This document shows positions 33,318 to 42,310 of a stretch of DNA of 64,000 nucleotides, in pieces; position 1 is the first letter of the stretch; each line of letters starts with the position of its first letter. The stretch comes from CAYQJL01 sp964612295 (GTDB lineage Bacteria > Eisenbacteria > RBG-16-71-46 > CAIMUX01 > WJJG01), in assembly GCA_964612295.1 (NCBI GenBank), contig CAZTDY010000012.1:17859-81858 (forward strand), read 5' to 3'. Below the pieces are notes generated by a model. It saw only the letters and a list, made by a program, of their open reading frames with translations, had not been told where the DNA came from and did no database searches. The translations under genes were made by a program, and so were the position numbers.

Positions 33318-34262
33318 ATGCACGATCCTGCGGTCCTCATCATGGCGACCGGCGATCGCCGCCCGGAAGCGGCGACGGCCCTCGCGCGGCGGCTGTCTCC
33401 TCGGCACCTCCTCGTCGTCCGGGACGAGCCCCACGATCCGTCGAAGGGGCTCTTCGGCTTCGAGGGCCCGGTCCTCTTCCTGCCTGCAACCGACACCCTG
33501 CCGTCGCTGCCGGCGGTCCAGACGCTGCTGGAGATCCATGACGCCGAAGCGAATCGCGTCACCCTCCTGACAGCAAGCGGACCGGCGGGCGGCAAGTTCG
33601 GCGGGGAGGGGGTCCCGGTGACCCGCGATGCGCGGGGGCGCATCAGGGCGATCGACGCTCCCGCCTCTCGCCGGGCCGGAGAACAGGGCCCGCTCGAGCT
33701 GACGACCGGGATTGCGGCCTGGTCCTGTGGGGCCCTCTTCGGCAAGGGGGGGGCAACCGGCGCGACGGGGCTCACGCGTTTCACGCTGGACGCCGCGATC
33801 GGGGTTCTGTACGAAAGAGGGGAGCGCGTGGGAGCCCTTCACCTCTCCGTGGCGGAGGCAGGCGTTCCCGACGAGGAGTGGGCGCGTTGGGAGCCGGGTC
33901 CCGAGAGTGGGATTCTCAAGGTCGGCGAGCACGTATGTCTCGCGGTTGATCGTCCCGGATTCAATAGCGGCCAACTGATCATCTTCCCGAAGCGCGCCGT
34001 GCGCTGCTGGCCTTCGCTCTCCGAAGAGGAGCTGGCGGAGCTGGCCGAGTTTGTCAGGCAGGGGGAGACGCTCCTGCGCAAGGTGTATCGATTTGACGCC
34101 CTGAATCTCGGCTGGAATTCCGGCAGTGGGGAGCGCGTCGGTCTGCGGATGATCCCGCGGTGGGCCGGCGATCTGAGCTTTCTGCCGCTGGTGTCCGGTC
34201 TGAAACCGGTGCCGGAGAGTCCCGAACAGGCTTACCTGCGATTGAGTGAGGAACTGAGATGA
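33318..34262 (+). CDS. Predicted pseudoenzyme: truncated GlmU-like nucleotidyltransferase fused to HIT-like domain lacking its histidines
   Basis: A 314-residue protein of unknown function. Residues ~45-200 follow the GlmU pyrophosphorylase pattern from its middle onward: VLFLPATDTLPSL (GD-PLL position), RVTLLTASGP, TRDARGRIRAIDAP, LELTTGIAAW and FTLDAAIGVLYERGERVGAL. The G-loop and PK..H start of GlmU are missing or reduced. Residues ~205-314 follow a Rv2613c/AP4A-type HIT domain (FNSGQLIIFPKRAVRCW, ALNLGWNSGSG, IPRWAGDLSFLPL) but the HxHxH triad is replaced by VGLRM, and the GH and RH histidines by GQ and RA. It overlaps the LytR_C gene start and follows panC by nine bases. Assignment is pattern-based inference. 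Confidence 0.6.
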   Translation: MHDPAVLIMATGDRRPEAATALARRLSPRHLLVVRDEPHDPSKGLFGFEGPVLFLPATDTLPSLPAVQTLLEIHDAEANRVTLLTASGPAGGKFGGEGVPVTRDARGRIRAIDAPASRRAGEQGPLELTTGIAAWSCGALFGKGGATGATGLTRFTLDAAIGVLYERGERVGALHLSVAEAGVPDEEWARWEPGPESGILKVGEHVCLAVDRPGFNSGQLIIFPKRAVRCWPSLSEEELAELAEFVRQGETLLRKVYRFDALNLGWNSGSGERVGLRMIPRWAGDLSFLPLVSGLKPVPESPEQAYLRLSEELR

Positions 34263-34957
34263 GTCCCCGTACGAGCGGCAGACGTTCGCGGAGCCGACGG
34301 TCACGGCGCACCACGCGGGGTGCCGGCGGTTGGCTTTTAGGGCGAATCGCCCGGGGCCTCCTCACCACGCTGCTCCTGGTGATCGTGGTTCTGTTTGCGT
34401 GCTCGGTTCTCGGCCTTTTCGATTGGCGGGACCTGCGGCCGGGACGAAACGCGTCAGTCGCCAGGGTCGACACCTGGGAAGTCCCCGCTCATGAGCTCAA
34501 TGCCCGGCGCGGCGTATCCTCGGAGTCCGCGCGGCTCCAACCGGGCGTGGCCCGGGAGGTGATCGACGACGAAGACGAGGATTCCCTCGACGACCGGGCG
34601 CGCCTCGCGGAATTGGACGGCACCGAGACTAAGGGCCCGCCGGAGAGGCCCGTGCGCGTCTATGTTACCAACGGGTGTGGTTTGGATCGTCTGGCCGCGC
34701 GTTTCAGACCCCTGCTGCAGGAGGCGGGGTTTGATGTCTGCGGCGTGACGAATGCCGATCGCAAGGACTACCAGGAGACTCTGATCGTCGATCGCAGCGG
34801 GCGCCCTGGCGGGGCCCGGTCGGTGTACGATCACTTCCAGACGACCTACGGTGTGGGGCGACTCGTGTTACAGACGCGCAGTTCGTCCCCCGAGGGGGAC
34901 GTCCTCGTGATCCTGGGATCCGACCTGACCGCCGCATTCGGGTCCGCTCCCCGTTAA
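34259..34957 (+). CDS. Membrane-anchored LytR_C-domain protein
   Basis: A 232-residue protein: an Arg/Ser-rich cytoplasmic start (SPRTSGRRSRSRRSRRTTR), one membrane span at about 32-52 (LLTTLLLVIVVLFACSVLGLF), a charged linker, and a C-terminal LytR_C domain from about residue 135 (VRVYVTNGCGLDRLAARF, AGFDVCGVTNADRKDY, VILGSDL). LytR_C is found after LytR-CpsA-Psr domains and alone in envelope proteins; its ligand is not known. The start is coupled to the preceding stop through ATGA. Confidence 0.8.
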   Translation: MSPRTSGRRSRSRRSRRTTRGAGGWLLGRIARGLLTTLLLVIVVLFACSVLGLFDWRDLRPGRNASVARVDTWEVPAHELNARRGVSSESARLQPGVAREVIDDEDEDSLDDRARLAELDGTETKGPPERPVRVYVTNGCGLDRLAARFRPLLQEAGFDVCGVTNADRKDYQETLIVDRSGRPGGARSVYDHFQTTYGVGRLVLQTRSSSPEGDVLVILGSDLTAAFGSAPR

Positions 34958-35081
34958 CGCTGCCCGCCCGGAGCGGGATCTGGATCTTGCCGGCGGGCCG
35001 TGCTAGGCTACCGGGCAGTCAAGTACGCCGCCACACACGCGCCCACCACGGGGGTGGGACATCCGCGGCGAGGAGGAACGC

Positions 35082-35312
35082 ATGGGTTTTCCGCTCTTCT
35101 GGCTCCTGGGGCCGATAGGTCCTACGGAGATTGTGGTCGTCCTTGTGATCCTGCTGGTGCTTTTCGGCGGGCGCAAGATTCCGGAGCTGGCCCGGGGCTT
35201 GGGGCGCGGAATCACGGAGTTCAAGCAGGGCATCCGCGACGAACCCAAGGAGAAGATTCCCGAAGAGGCTTCTGACAAGAAGACTGAGGATTCGATCGAG
35301 AAGGACAGCTAG
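35082..35312 (+). CDS. tatA: Sec-independent translocase TatA
   Basis: A 76-residue TatA/TatE: short periplasmic start, one membrane span (TEIVVVLVILLVLFGGRKIP, about residues 15-34), then the amphipathic helix ELARGLGRGITEFKQGI and a charged tail. It forms the protein-conducting pore with TatC (26.5 kb). No tatB-like gene is seen, so a minimal TatA-TatC system is possible. The 124-base upstream gap has a weak TAGGCT -10-like box at 35004; AGGAGG lies before the ATG. Confidence 0.95.
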   Translation: MGFPLFWLLGPIGPTEIVVVLVILLVLFGGRKIPELARGLGRGITEFKQGIRDEPKEKIPEEASDKKTEDSIEKDS

Positions 35313-35352
35313 GCCCGAAAGCAAGATCGGGGACCGGGTTCAACGAAATCGC

Positions 35353-35393
35353 GCCGGCGCGCCCTGTGAGGCTCGCCGGCCGCCTTATTTTTG
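35353..35393 (+). terminator. Intrinsic terminator after tatA
   Basis: GCCGGCG at 35353 pairs with CGCCGGC at 35374, followed by a T-rich run TTATTTTT. The T run also contains the stop codon of the convergent aminotransferase gene on the other strand. It ends the folK-to-tatA plus-strand block. Confidence 0.7.
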
Positions 35394-36584
35394 GTAGGCG
35401 GACAGCACGCGGCTCACCGCCGTGATGACATCCTCCACGTCTCGATCCGTGAGCGCGGACGACAGGGGGAGCGACAGCGTTCGTTCACCCACCCACTCGG
35501 CCTGCGCGAAGTCACCCTCCTGATGCCCGTACGTGTCCCGGTAGTAGGGGTGCAGGTGGAGGGCGCGATAGTGGACGCCCGAGCCGATATTCTCGGCGTG
35601 CAGTGCACTGATGACCTGATCCCGATCGACCCGGAGCTGATCCAGCTCGAGGAGGACGACGAAGAGATGCCGGGCATGACGGTCGTCATCCTCAGGTTCC
35701 GGGGGGATCTGCAGGGGCAGGTCGGCGAAGGCCTCCCGGTAGCGACCCCAGATCTGCTCGCGTCGCACGAGGTTCTCCTCGACGCGACCCAGCTGATGGA
35801 GGCCCAGCGCGGCCTGCAGGTCCATCATGTTGTACTTGAACCCGGGGAAGATCACCTCGTAGTGGCGGAAGCCGTCGTCGGAGTAGCGCTTCCACGCATC
35901 GCGGGAGAGACCGTGGAGGCCGGCGATCTTGATCCAATCGGCCACCTCCGGGTTGTTGGTGGTGACCATCCCGCCCTCACCGGTGGCCACATTCTTGGTC
36001 ACGTAGAAGCTGAAGGCGGTGCAGTCGCTGATCGCCCCGATCTTGCGGCCGCGGTGAATCGTCTCGATGGCGTGGGCCCCGTCTTCGACCACCCGAAGCC
36101 CGTGTCTATCGGCAATCCGTCCGATGGCGGTCATGTCGGCCGCCCGCCCGGCGAAATGGACGGGCAGGATGGCGCGGGTCTGGGGGGTGATGCGCTCCTC
36201 GATCCGGTCCGGATCGATACAGAGCGACTCGGGTTCGCAGTCGACGAACACCGGGGTCGCGCCCAAATGCGTGATGACGTTGGCGGTCGAGGCGAACGTC
36301 ATCGGCGTGGTGATGACCTCGGTCCCGGGCTTGACCCCGACGGCGATCATCGCCAGATGGAGCCCGGCGGTGCAGGAGTTCAAAGCCATCGCGTACCTGG
36401 CGCCGACATACTCGCGGAACATCTCTTCGAAGGCCGCCACCCGCGGACCGGTCCCCAGCCAGCCGGAACGCAGGGTGGCCTCGACCTCGGCGATCTCTTC
36501 CTCCCGGATGTCCGGGCGGCCGAACACCACGTACTCGTCTCGAACCGGTGTGCCCCCGTCGAGGGCGAGCTGCCGCGTGCTCAT
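35385..36584 (-). CDS. DegT/DnrJ/EryC1/StrS-family sugar aminotransferase
   Basis: A 399-residue PLP aminotransferase of the type that aminates keto-sugar nucleotides for surface glycans. Family marks are VFGRPDIREEEIAEVEATLR, LNSCTAGLHLAMIAVGV, TPMTFASTANVI, VVEDGAHAIE and the PLP lysine in FSFYVTKNVATGEGGM. The start at 36584 (STRQLALDGG) is chosen since 94 further in-frame upstream residues lie over the next gene and look non-coding. It is the last gene of a minus-strand group with a FemAB-like transferase and a flippase. Confidence 0.9.
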   Translation of the reverse strand: MSTRQLALDGGTPVRDEYVVFGRPDIREEEIAEVEATLRSGWLGTGPRVAAFEEMFREYVGARYAMALNSCTAGLHLAMIAVGVKPGTEVITTPMTFASTANVITHLGATPVFVDCEPESLCIDPDRIEERITPQTRAILPVHFAGRAADMTAIGRIADRHGLRVVEDGAHAIETIHRGRKIGAISDCTAFSFYVTKNVATGEGGMVTTNNPEVADWIKIAGLHGLSRDAWKRYSDDGFRHYEVIFPGFKYNMMDLQAALGLHQLGRVEENLVRREQIWGRYREAFADLPLQIPPEPEDDDRHARHLFVVLLELDQLRVDRDQVISALHAENIGSGVHYRALHLHPYYRDTYGHQEGDFAQAEWVGERTLSLPLSSALTDRDVEDVITAVSRVLSAYQK

Positions 36585-36615
36585 CTGTACACGGGCCCCT
36601 TTCCGACGCGTCGGG

Positions 36616-37587
36616 TCAGCGGCGCAACAGCCCCGCCAGCCGATGTAGAGTTCCTGTCTTGCTCCAGACGGGGAAGGTGGTCCTGACCCCGCCGAATGAT
36701 TCCTTGAATGCCTCGACCGAGGCAATCCCCGCACTGGGGAGCATGTCATACACGCGGTACCCATCTTCGATCGCGTCGCGAATGATCCGCTCCTGAACCA
36801 GCACGTTGGGGCGGAGGCGCCGCGCCTCGTTGTCGAAGTACCCCGCATGATAGTGGACGATCCCATTGTACCGGCAGACGAACGTCCCGCCGATCAAGTT
36901 GTCCTCGAATCGAGCGACGTAGAGGCGGACTTCCTCTGCGGCCTGGCCCATCATCTCTTCATACAGCCTGAGCGGGTAGATGATCCCGGGGCGCTGGCTC
37001 CAGGTCGCCATTCGCTGGAGGTACAGCTCGTAGACCGCGCTGATGTCGCCCGGATCCCGGGAACAATCCACCGTGACGCCCTTCTTGCTCAGCCTCCGCA
37101 CGTCGTTTCGCTTCTGGGTCGTCAGCACGGTCTCCCAGTAAACGTCAGCCGTGGCGGGCAGGGAGAGTAAGTGGGTGGTCTCGGTGCCGGTCTCCAAGCT
37201 GCCGCCCTGCGGCGCCGGCTCGGCGGAGGCGCCGTTCGCGAACGGATTCCCCGTCAGCCGGGCGGAACCCGGCAAACCCGAGAAGTAACTGGCGGCCGCC
37301 TGCCAGGCCGGGCCGGTGCCTGGAATCGGGCCACCGTAGAGAAAAGGGAAGCTGCTGTGATGGGTGCGCAAGAGCCCCGAGGCCCGCCGCCACACGAACG
37401 CCGGCAGCGCATGGTCTCCGTCGGTGGAGGTCAGCAGTCCGCTGCGGTCCTCCAGGGAGGGGAAACTGCTGGTCAGAATCCTCGCCCAGGCGCGCGTGTG
37501 GTAGAAGGTGGCTTCCGCGGCTCCCGCGAGGGCGGCCTCGTATACGGAATCACCGGCCTCTTGCAGGCTAACTCGCACCGTCCTCAT
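36616..37587 (-). CDS. FemAB-like/GNAT-fold acyl- or aminoacyltransferase
   Basis: A 323-residue protein with two GNAT-like halves. FYHTRAWARILTSSFPS is the usual FemAB-type start, and the C-terminal half (VYELYLQRMATWSQRPG, LYVARFEDNLIGGTFVCRYNG, VHYHAGYFDNEARRLRPN) matches the Acetyltransf_6 group, which includes FemX/peptidoglycan bridge enzymes and glycan N-acyltransferases. Beside an aminotransferase and a flippase, acylation of an amino sugar made by the neighbour is a reasonable guess. Its start overlaps the flippase end by 20 bases. Confidence 0.8.
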   Translation of the reverse strand: MRTVRVSLQEAGDSVYEAALAGAAEATFYHTRAWARILTSSFPSLEDRSGLLTSTDGDHALPAFVWRRASGLLRTHHSSFPFLYGGPIPGTGPAWQAAASYFSGLPGSARLTGNPFANGASAEPAPQGGSLETGTETTHLLSLPATADVYWETVLTTQKRNDVRRLSKKGVTVDCSRDPGDISAVYELYLQRMATWSQRPGIIYPLRLYEEMMGQAAEEVRLYVARFEDNLIGGTFVCRYNGIVHYHAGYFDNEARRLRPNVLVQERIIRDAIEDGYRVYDMLPSAGIASVEAFKESFGGVRTTFPVWSKTGTLHRLAGLLRR

Positions 37588-38959
37588 CCTCTCTTCGATC
37601 TCGCCGTTCGGGGTCCTCGTCCTCTATTGATCGGCCCGTGCCCAGGCCAACTTTCCCCCGCGAGGCCACCCGCCCGATGAGGCCCTTGTAGGCCGCCCAA
37701 TCGTCCCGGTTTGGCCAGAGCGCCTCGTGCGGCGGGACCCCGGTGACGCGCCAGAAGTAGAAGAGCGTCAGGATGGCCTGTCCCGCATAGGCCAGGGTGG
37801 AGGCCCAGGCCGCACCGGAGATCCCGTACGTGCGGGTCCACATGATGTTCAGGACCAGGTTGAGCACCAGGGCGGCCGCCATGATCAGGGTGGGGAAGAA
37901 CCGTTTGTCGCGCCCCGAGAGGTCGGCGCTCAGCAGCTTGGAGATCGCGAGCGCGGCGATGCCGGGCAAGAGGATCCGCATGGGGGCGATGCTTTGGTCG
38001 AAGGCCGATCCGTAGACGATGCGCACCAGGGGAGTGGCCACCGCGTACAGGACGGCTGCCGCCAGCAGCACCCACAGAAGTGTGTGGCGCAGGACGCGCG
38101 GGGTCAGCTCGTCGGCTTCCCGGTCGGTCGCGCCCGAGACGCGGGGGAAGAGCACGGCCTGAACGCTGGCCGAGATGTGGGTCAGCTTCTCCGCGAGGAA
38201 GACCGCGATGAAGTAGTGTCCCTGCGCCGCCACACCCAACCAGCGGACGACCAGGACGGTATCGAGGCGATAGACGAACGTCGTCAGGATCGTGGCCAGG
38301 AACCCGCGCAGGCCGTATCCCAGCGCATCCCTGAAGAGGTCCTTCGAGAAGGTCAGCCTCTTCAGCGGCTCCATCGCGCGCCTGAAGATCCAGGTGAATC
38401 CCAACGCCAGCATGAACGCCTGGCTGATCATGAAGGCCCACAGCGACCAGCGGGCCCCGGCATTCCATCCCCAGAACCCGGCGGCCAAGAGGGCCGCGAG
38501 AAGCAGATTCCCGGCGACATACACCAGGTTGAACAGGTCGATGCGGTGTTTCGCCATGAACACCGACAGCATGAGATAGCGAGCGCCAATCAGAGGAATC
38601 AGACCTGCGGCGAGCGGGAGATAGGGCCTCAGATCATCACCCTCCCCCTGGGTGGCGAGGGTAATGACGGGCACAAAAAGCGGAATCAGCAGAAGCGAGA
38701 GAACGCCCAGAACAAGCAGGGAGTTTCCGAGAATGGCCGCCGTCCGGTAACGCCCCGAAGCCAGGTAGTAGGTGTGAGCGGCGTCGATTCCGAGGAGCCC
38801 GACGACCACCCCCGTCGTGGCGTAGGTGGTCGCCGAAGCATAGATCCCCTGACCCTCCGGCCCCAGACGCCGGGCGATCAGCATCGAAACAGGTAGATTG
38901 GCGAGGACGAGGAGGACCCTCGAACCGAAGCTGAGTAGACTTTCACGCAGAAAGTTCAC
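37568..38959 (-). CDS. Polysaccharide flippase (Wzx/MVF superfamily)
   Basis: A 463-residue protein with about 12-14 membrane spans and the oligosaccharide-flippase style N terminus LLSFGSRVLLVLANLPVSML followed by ARRLGPEGQGIYAS. VYRLDTVLVVRWLGVAAQGHY is a typical mid-protein motif. These proteins turn lipid-linked sugar units across the inner membrane. The last ~35 residues are hydrophilic and charged. It starts the glycan trio flippase, FemAB-like transferase and DegT aminotransferase and lies 30 bases after the PpiD-like gene, so all four are probably one operon. Confidence 0.87.
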   Translation of the reverse strand: MNFLRESLLSFGSRVLLVLANLPVSMLIARRLGPEGQGIYASATTYATTGVVVGLLGIDAAHTYYLASGRYRTAAILGNSLLVLGVLSLLLIPLFVPVITLATQGEGDDLRPYLPLAAGLIPLIGARYLMLSVFMAKHRIDLFNLVYVAGNLLLAALLAAGFWGWNAGARWSLWAFMISQAFMLALGFTWIFRRAMEPLKRLTFSKDLFRDALGYGLRGFLATILTTFVYRLDTVLVVRWLGVAAQGHYFIAVFLAEKLTHISASVQAVLFPRVSGATDREADELTPRVLRHTLLWVLLAAAVLYAVATPLVRIVYGSAFDQSIAPMRILLPGIAALAISKLLSADLSGRDKRFFPTLIMAAALVLNLVLNIMWTRTYGISGAAWASTLAYAGQAILTLFYFWRVTGVPPHEALWPNRDDWAAYKGLIGRVASRGKVGLGTGRSIEDEDPERRDRREDEDGAS

Positions 38960-38989
38960 GCGTGGCTTCGATGCCTCCTCGGCAATGGT

Positions 38990-40816
38990 CTATAACGATG
39001 CGACCGAGAGCCTGTAATCCTCGATCACCGCTTCCTCGCGCAGCTGCTCCATCCATTCGTTCAGGAGTCGGTTCTGCTTCTGCCGCAGGATCCGCGCGTG
39101 TTGCTCCTGCCGGGCGGCGGCGTAGGCGCCTTCGTCGATCTCGCTGAGCGACTTGATCTCGACGACATAGGCGCCCTGCTCGGTGGCCACGACATAGGGC
39201 ACCAATCCGGGACCTTGAGCAAATGCAGCTCCCGTGATCTCGGGCGCCGAGCCCAACCCGCGCACCACACCCCTGCGCCTTACCTCCTCCGCAGACGCGA
39301 AGGTGGCCAGGCTCTCCGCCTCGGCCGCTTCTGCCAGCGTGGCGCCCTGCTGAACCCGGGTCAGGAGGGCGGTCGCCATCCGGCGGGCCGTCTCCTTCCG
39401 GCGCTCCTGCAGATAAACCGTCTGCAGCCGATCACGCACCTCTTCGAGGGTTCCCTCGTGCGCCGGTTGCACCTCCGCGAGGTGGAGGAGGAGCCAGCCA
39501 TCGGAGGTCTCGATCGGCTTCGAGATATCCCCCGCTTGGGCTGTCCTCACGAACTCCTTGGCGGCCGCGACCCGGGTCAAACCGGGGACGAACGCGATAC
39601 GGGCGAAAGGACTGGTGCGATTGATCTGGAGCCCGGCCGTCTGGGTGGCCGCTTCGAATCCGTTCGCCGCCGTGCTGTCGGCCAGATCGATCATCTGGTC
39701 CCGCAGCTGGACGTTGGTGTCGGGCGACATGCGCATCGGCACGAAAATCTCGGCGATCTTGACCTTCTCGGTGCCCTCTTCCTCGATGCGGTCTTCCACC
39801 TTGATGACGTGGTATCCCTGGGTCGTGATGATCAGGTCGCTGATCTCGTCCACGGGAAGGGTGAAAGCGGCATCCGCCACGGCCGCCGGCGTAAGCTGAT
39901 TGCGGGCCAGATAGGTTCCTGCCTCCCCGCCACGGCGATTGGGCGCCGCTTCGGAATAGGCGAGCACCAGAAGATCGAACTCTTCCCCGCGGGCCAGCTC
40001 TCCCCGCGCATCGTTGATCTCGGCCAGAGCGTCGAGGCTGTCGGTTTCAGACAGACGTTTCGTCAAGCGGACATGCTCGAGGATGACCCGTTCGGGAATG
40101 GAGAATTCGTCCGCGTTGGAGGCCAGATGACCTTCCAGTTCGCTGTCCGAAGGCTGCATTCCCTGGTGCAACTGGTAGAGCTTCACTTCGGCGTAGTCGA
40201 GCGCGCAGGTCTGCGACTCGGCCAACCACGCTTCGCGAACTTCATCCTCCGAGACCTTGACCTCGGAGAAGAGCAGTAGCTGGAGTTTCTCGGTCGCGAC
40301 CACATCCCGCTGTTCGATTTCGAGGGGAAGGGTGTTCGTCTGCGGGCTGGCCACCCAGGCTTGATACTTCTGAATGTCGAACTGCCCGTCGGTGACAAAC
40401 GCGGGGTTCGCCTGGAAACGCGACGGCGGATTGTTGACGAGAGCGAAGGCCACCTCTCGATCCGACACGGTGATGTTGTGGCGCTTGGCCTCCTGGCGGA
40501 GCAGGGCTTGCACGATCAGGTTGTCCCAGACCCGCGCCTGGAGGTTGACCTCCATGTTGGGGTCCGGCCGCTGCCCGGTCTGCTGCTCGTAGCCGGTCCA
40601 CGCCTGCTGCCAGGCGTCACGGTATTCCGTCCAATAGATGCGCTGCCCATTCACCTTGGCCATCACACCGGCGTCACCTCGACTGGGGCCGCCACCACCA
40701 CCGCGACGGCTGGTGAAGTCGGCTCCCCACGCGAGGAAGATGAGCCCCACGAACGCAATCACCGTAATCCAGAGAACAACCTTCGTGTTCTCGCGCATGG
40801 TCTCAAAAAGCGCCAT
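38990..40816 (-). CDS. PpiD/SurA-like periplasmic peptidyl-prolyl isomerase
   Basis: A 608-residue foldase anchored by one N-terminal span (VVLWITVIAFVGLIFLAWG, about residues 13-31), as in PpiD. The SurA_N-like helical region (VMAKVNGQRIYWTEYRDAW, ALLRQEAKRHNITVSDREV) is followed by a parvulin domain at about 235-345 (VILEHVRLTKRLSE, YSEAAPNRRGGEAGTYL, ITTQGYHVIKVEDRI) and a second parvulin-like or helical region. It should help outer-membrane and periplasmic proteins fold. Length matches PpiD (about 620). Confidence 0.9.
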   Translation of the reverse strand: MALFETMRENTKVVLWITVIAFVGLIFLAWGADFTSRRGGGGGPSRGDAGVMAKVNGQRIYWTEYRDAWQQAWTGYEQQTGQRPDPNMEVNLQARVWDNLIVQALLRQEAKRHNITVSDREVAFALVNNPPSRFQANPAFVTDGQFDIQKYQAWVASPQTNTLPLEIEQRDVVATEKLQLLLFSEVKVSEDEVREAWLAESQTCALDYAEVKLYQLHQGMQPSDSELEGHLASNADEFSIPERVILEHVRLTKRLSETDSLDALAEINDARGELARGEEFDLLVLAYSEAAPNRRGGEAGTYLARNQLTPAAVADAAFTLPVDEISDLIITTQGYHVIKVEDRIEEEGTEKVKIAEIFVPMRMSPDTNVQLRDQMIDLADSTAANGFEAATQTAGLQINRTSPFARIAFVPGLTRVAAAKEFVRTAQAGDISKPIETSDGWLLLHLAEVQPAHEGTLEEVRDRLQTVYLQERRKETARRMATALLTRVQQGATLAEAAEAESLATFASAEEVRRRGVVRGLGSAPEITGAAFAQGPGLVPYVVATEQGAYVVEIKSLSEIDEGAYAAARQEQHARILRQKQNRLLNEWMEQLREEAVIEDYRLSVASL

Positions 40817-41027
40817 ACTTCCCTCTCCTCACCCGCTCATTAGAACAAACGGGATCCTCTTCGAACTGCTAGAAGTCAATCGACGTCGGAACATTCTATG
40901 ATACCCTGCCGAACGGCCGCAAGCTTTCGCTGCGCACCCCAAGCCCTTCCTTCACGGGGCTCGCGCGGCAACTGTCGGTTCGAGAGCCGCTTGGAGCTGC
41001 CGAGCCGAATGGGGCAGGGGGTGACGA

Positions 41028-42242
41028 TTGCCAGACCCAACCCGGATTCGCAGAGGGTCCCTGTGGACGCGGCCCTTCACCCAGGCCTATATCGCCCATC
41101 TGTTCTCCTCCATGAGCTATCACACGATGGTGCTCTTCCCTCTCTTCGTTCAGAAGCAGGGGGGAGACGAGTTTCAGATCGGGGTCCTTGCCGCTCTCGG
41201 CCTGACCGGCGGCATCCTATTGAGATGGGGAACCGCCCCGGTCTGGGAGCGAATCTCCTTTCGGGTCCTCTTTGCCATTGGAGGGTTTCTTGCGGCGGCC
41301 GGGGCCTCTATCTTCTTGTTTGTGAATGGGTTGGGGGTGGATCTTGTTGTCGGACGGATCCTGAATGGGGCAGGGGCAGGGCTCTTCTTCGCCACCTTCT
41401 TTGCCTACCTGGTGGCGATCTGCCCCCCTGGGCGCCGGGCCGCGGCCATCGGCGTCTTTGGAACGTCGGGGATGATCGGGGGCTACCTGGGGGTCCACCT
41501 CAGCGAGCTCGTGCTCGCCCGGTTCGGTTTTTCCGGGCTCTTCGCCACCAGCATCGTGACCGCGCTCCTGGGGCTGGCGGGCAGTCTGACCCTGCCGCAC
41601 CAGAATCAGGATCCGACGCTGACCCGGCCGGGGCCGAGCGGTGGCCCGGAAGACCCGCGGGCGCCGGAGGCCCCTGCCGACCCGCACGGCCTGCTGGTTC
41701 CCCTCTGGAGCATCTGCGGCCTGTTCGGACTGGTCATTTCCGCGACCTTCGTATTCCTCGCCCCATTTGCCGAATCGGCCGGGCTGCGGCCGATCTGGCC
41801 CTTCTTTCTGGCCTATTCGGGGGCGGCGGTGCTCGTGCGGCTGCTGGCCGGCGACCTGCCCGATCGGTTGGGGCACCGCCGCGTCCTGTGGCCCGCCTTG
41901 ATCTGCTTCGCGGCGGGCGTTTGGTTCCTCCCCCGAGCGACCGGCGTGCCCGGCCTGTTTGCCTGCGGCGTCCTGGGCGGGCTCGGACACGGCTACGCGT
42001 TTCCGTGTCTGAGCGCGCTGATCGTGAGCCGGGCGGGCGGCAGGCGGAGGGGACGCTACATGAACCTCTTCACCTCGTTCGTGGATGTGGGCCAGCTGGC
42101 CGGAGGGCCCCTGCTGGGGTTGATGGCCCGGGAGATCAGCTACGGATTCCTCTTCACCACCGTGGCGTTCGTCCTGCTGGCGGGGAGCACGCTTTTGCTC
42201 GGCCTCGATCGCTACCTTGACCGTCGCCGGCGCCCTTCCTAG
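41028..42242 (+). CDS. Major facilitator superfamily transporter
   Basis: A 404-residue protein with about 12 hydrophobic spans. The loop 2-3 motif is weak (the GG..LLRWGTAPVWERISFR region), while GRILNGAGAGLFFATFFAYLV and PPGRRAAAIGVFGTSGMIGG are typical of drug/sugar-type MFS proteins. A TTG at 41028 behind AGGGGGTGA is the best visible start; other frames here also stay open and one is longer, but only this frame gives membrane spans. The substrate is unknown. It is divergent from the PpiD-like gene across 211 bases. Confidence 0.85.
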   Translation: MPDPTRIRRGSLWTRPFTQAYIAHLFSSMSYHTMVLFPLFVQKQGGDEFQIGVLAALGLTGGILLRWGTAPVWERISFRVLFAIGGFLAAAGASIFLFVNGLGVDLVVGRILNGAGAGLFFATFFAYLVAICPPGRRAAAIGVFGTSGMIGGYLGVHLSELVLARFGFSGLFATSIVTALLGLAGSLTLPHQNQDPTLTRPGPSGGPEDPRAPEAPADPHGLLVPLWSICGLFGLVISATFVFLAPFAESAGLRPIWPFFLAYSGAAVLVRLLAGDLPDRLGHRRVLWPALICFAAGVWFLPRATGVPGLFACGVLGGLGHGYAFPCLSALIVSRAGGRRRGRYMNLFTSFVDVGQLAGGPLLGLMAREISYGFLFTTVAFVLLAGSTLLLGLDRYLDRRRRPS

Positions 42243-42310
42243 ACTGCACCCACACGCTTCAGGTTCGGCCCGCTCTTTCCGGGCGGCCGCGGCAGGTGTG
42301 CGGAGGATGG

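Noticed and set aside
35391..36686. A 431-codon plus-strand frame over the aminotransferase
   Set aside because: The minus strand codes a clear DegT aminotransferase with PLP lysine; the plus reading has no fold.
37727..38896. A 389-codon plus-strand frame over the flippase
   Set aside because: Gly/Gln/Arg/Asp-rich antisense product; the flippase on the minus strand has many membrane spans.
40898..42220. A longer plus-strand frame (440 codons) across the MFS gene
   Set aside because: Only the frame starting at 41028 yields membrane spans; the longer one gives Arg/Gly/Pro-rich sequence.
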